Part shown: in pieces, positions 62,541-64,000 of the stretch
Numbering within the stretch: position 1 is the first letter of the stretch
How the letters are laid out: the number at the start of each line of letters is the position of its first letter
Origin: Udaeobacter sp025935755
GTDB taxonomy: Bacteria; Verrucomicrobiota; Verrucomicrobiia; Chthoniobacterales; UBA10450
Length of the DNA: 64,000 nucleotides
Direction: 5' to 3'
Assembly (NCBI GenBank): GCA_036278715.1
Contig: DASUKN010000033.1
Coordinates: forward strand, 21,373-85,372
Made by a program: the position numbers and the translations under genes
Notes under the pieces: model-generated
The model's database searches: none
Seen by the model: only the letters and a program-made list of their open reading frames with translations
What the model was told of the DNA's origin: nothing

Positions 62541-62918
62541 CTAATTCAAGTCGTACGTCGTGATCTCGAGCTGGTGGCCATCGGGATCGCGGAAGTAAAT
62601 CGAGTGCGCGATTTCGTGGTCCTGGAATTCGAATTTGATTCCGTGCTTTTCCAGGTCACGTTGCGCCGCGTGGAAATTTTTGCCATCCGCCCGGAAGGCG
62701 AGATGAAGCATTCGGATCTCGCGGTTCGTTGACTTGTTAGGCTCCTGATTTGCTGGGAACAAGGCGATGGCGGTATTTCCTTTTCCGATAAAAATAGGCA
62801 CTCCATTCCACATCCCTTTGTGGAGTTGCTCGAATCCGAGCACATCGATATACCATTTCGCTGAGCGTTCGACGTCGCGCACACCCATGGCTACGTGATC
62901 GATACCTTCGAGTTCCAT
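62541..62918 (-). CDS. VOC (glyoxalase-like) family protein
   Basis: 125 aa, one compact VOC domain: GIDHVAMGVRDVERSAKWYI at the N-terminus, MLHLAFRADGKNF mid, and IYFRDPDGHQLEITTYD with the metal Glu. A glyoxalase, lyase or dioxygenase role is possible; the substrate is unknown. Confidence 0.88.
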   Translation of the reverse strand: MELEGIDHVAMGVRDVERSAKWYIDVLGFEQLHKGMWNGVPIFIGKGNTAIALFPANQEPNKSTNREIRMLHLAFRADGKNFHAAQRDLEKHGIKFEFQDHEIAHSIYFRDPDGHQLEITTYDLN

Positions 62919-62939
62919 ATTGTGTGGAATCTACAGATC

Positions 62940-63060
62940 GCTTGCGCGAAGACAAAGCGATGCGAGGACGCATCGCCCGCCGGCATCGCTGCGCGAAGCT
63001 GCTGCGGGCAGGGCACTCCCAAAGCACTTCGTGCGAAATTCTAATTAAGCGTGTCCTGTC
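62940..63060. repeat. dispersed repeat region
   Basis: Contains a copy of the ATGCGaggaCGCAT palindrome (62960-62974) and the cccaaagcacttcgtgcgaa unit shared with 5130. Fills the gap before the next gene. Confidence 0.5.
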
Positions 63061-63137
63061 TCGCGAAGCTTTTGGAGTCGGGGCATCCCGCGCCGCTTTT
63101 CCTTGTGCCGCCAGTCAGCAAACGATAACGGTGTCAC

Positions 63138-63599
63138 TTACCGCCAGTCCAAACGATCGTCCAGCTTGCCGCTTCGCAACGCTTGGACAAATGCCGAGTA
63201 GCCTTTGAACGGGCCTCCCATAGCCTGCCAGATTATCTTCGGTTTCGTCTCGTCCTTCGCGATTTTCGCAACTAACACGTGATAGGTGTGCGCGATCCCA
63301 CCGCGCTCGTAATGCACCACGTAGTAATCGCCGCCTATGGCGGCCCAGATAAGCCGTTTCGCGGGGAGAGTTCGATCGGTAACGACATCAGTAGCGTTCC
63401 AATTCTGGCCAGGTTCTGCGACTTTGTCGCCGCAAAGCGCTACGATCGCCGGTGGCAAGTCAGCGGTGGAATGAACCTCATGAAAGCGCGAGGAATCCTG
63501 CAAGATCTTGCGATCGTTTGCGGAGAGTTTTGTCACCTCCGCGTAGCAGAAGTTCTGGCTTGCAACAACGCAGAGTAGACAAAGCAGCAGATGCTTCAT
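63138..63599 (-). CDS. small secreted protein of unknown function
   Basis: 153 aa. Signal peptide (residues 1-20, CLLCVVASQNFCYAE), then one small domain with DRKILQDSSRFHEVHSTADL, AAIGGDYYVVHYERGGIAHT and a Gly/Arg-rich end. Mixed beta composition suggests a small exported fold. I do not recognise the family. Confidence 0.65.
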   Translation of the reverse strand: MKHLLLCLLCVVASQNFCYAEVTKLSANDRKILQDSSRFHEVHSTADLPPAIVALCGDKVAEPGQNWNATDVVTDRTLPAKRLIWAAIGGDYYVVHYERGGIAHTYHVLVAKIAKDETKPKIIWQAMGGPFKGYSAFVQALRSGKLDDRLDWR

Positions 63600-63668
63600 G
63601 CGTACCGGCCCCCGACTACCTTGCGCCAGGCGTTGTTGATTTACGCGAAAATCCCGACGCCTCGATCT

Positions 63669-64000
63669 TCACTTCGAGCTGTCGACAATCTGTTGCGCGC
63701 TCCTGATTGCGGACTCGTCTGGCGCTTTGTCTTTCTTCAGGATATCGACCGCTTTCTGTGCCGCCGCTGCCGCTTCTTTCTTGTTGCCAAGCTTCGCCTC
63801 AATCTGGGCTTTCTTGTAATACATGAAGTAGGCGTTGGGATTCTTCTGCAGCGCTTGGTCGATCCATTTCGCCGCCTGGTTCATGTCTTTGTTGTTATCG
63901 TAGTAGAAGGATGCGGCTTGATAGGCCGTGCGCGGATCGAGCGGAGTCCCTGCAGCAACGGCTGCGTCGAGTTCCTTGCTTACCTGCTCGACGTCATCGG
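63669..64000 (-). CDS. C-terminal TPR part of a (probably DUF2911-type) secreted protein (cut by window edge)
   Basis: The minus strand from the right edge reads VEQVSKELDAAVAAGTPLDP, AYQAASFYYDNNKDMNQAAK, WIDQALQKNPNAYFMYYKKA and QIEAKLGNKKEAAAAAQKAV to a stop at 63669. This TPR-like C-terminal part resembles the end of the protein at 61111-62190, suggesting a tandem paralogue. The N-terminal portion is off the window. Confidence 0.75.
   Translation of the reverse strand, partial: DDVEQVSKELDAAVAAGTPLDPRTAYQAASFYYDNNKDMNQAAKWIDQALQKNPNAYFMYYKKAQIEAKLGNKKEAAAAAQKAVDILKKDKAPDESAIRSAQQIVDSSK

Overview
The window looks like a chromosomal piece from an uncultured soil bacterium, most likely Verrucomicrobiota (Spartobacteria / Chthoniobacterales type). 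This is inference. It rests on moderate-to-high GC, the dispersed palindromic repeats of the GTCATtCcGAGCGAAGtCGAGG type, a decayed rolling-circle Rep gene of a kind I associate with that phylum, an ECF sigma factor of the family common in Planctomycetes, Verrucomicrobia and Acidobacteria, and secreted HAF-repeat and S74-chaperone proteins. No rRNA or ribosomal-protein marker is present to settle it.

Layout. 1-12.5 kb: the cut-off end of an ECF sigma factor, a secreted HAF-repeat protein, a VOC protein, kynureninase, an MBL-fold hydrolase, a sirtuin, an MgtE transporter followed by a possible structured RNA, a DUF2059 protein, an M2 peptidase, a membrane-bound cupredoxin, a frameshifted DUF4142 gene and a DUF6790 membrane protein. 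13.6-21.9 kb: a complete tryptophan operon, aroF-trpG-trpE-trpD-trpC-trpF-trpB-trpA, with palindromic repeats in three of its junctions. 21.9-32.5 kb: an SDR coupled to a large FAD/Fe-S oxidase, DUF1360 and hydrophobic membrane proteins, a MarR regulator, an enolase-superfamily enzyme, a TPP oxidase and an orphan sensory-rhodopsin-transducer homologue, then a broken flippase gene. Three matching palindromes mark a probable MarR regulon here. 32.7-47.3 kb: a phytoene-desaturase-like oxidoreductase, a TPR protein, four copies of an unrecognised small protein family (35.5, 36.0, 36.4 and 47.0 kb), ChrA, a DUF1259 and beta-propeller pair, membrane transporters, an MscS channel with a cyclic-nucleotide domain, a response regulator and an Xre/RES toxin-antitoxin pair.

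47.3-54.9 kb holds the most unusual material. Two secreted-protein genes share a conserved, foldable 5' leader. Between them lies a DsbA/FrnE-like gene whose first active-site cysteine codon is an in-frame TGA, followed by a SECIS-like hairpin, so it may be a selenoprotein. A tRNA-Arg(CCT) follows. Then comes a 2.6-kb segment bounded by 42-bp direct repeats, carrying a Rep remnant and an unknown secreted protein, and set in the 3' end of bshA.

54.8-64 kb: a tightly coupled minus-strand cluster (exported PIG-L deacetylase, 39-aa membrane microprotein, SSS symporter, short BshC-like protein, BshA) that suggests bacillithiol-type thiol metabolism. After it come DUF2911/TPR proteins, a VOC protein and a small secreted protein.

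Two long genes (sirtuin and FAD/Fe-S oxidase) appear to carry palindromic repeats inserted in frame, and several genes are visibly decayed. Repeat spread is therefore shaping both intergenic and coding sequence.
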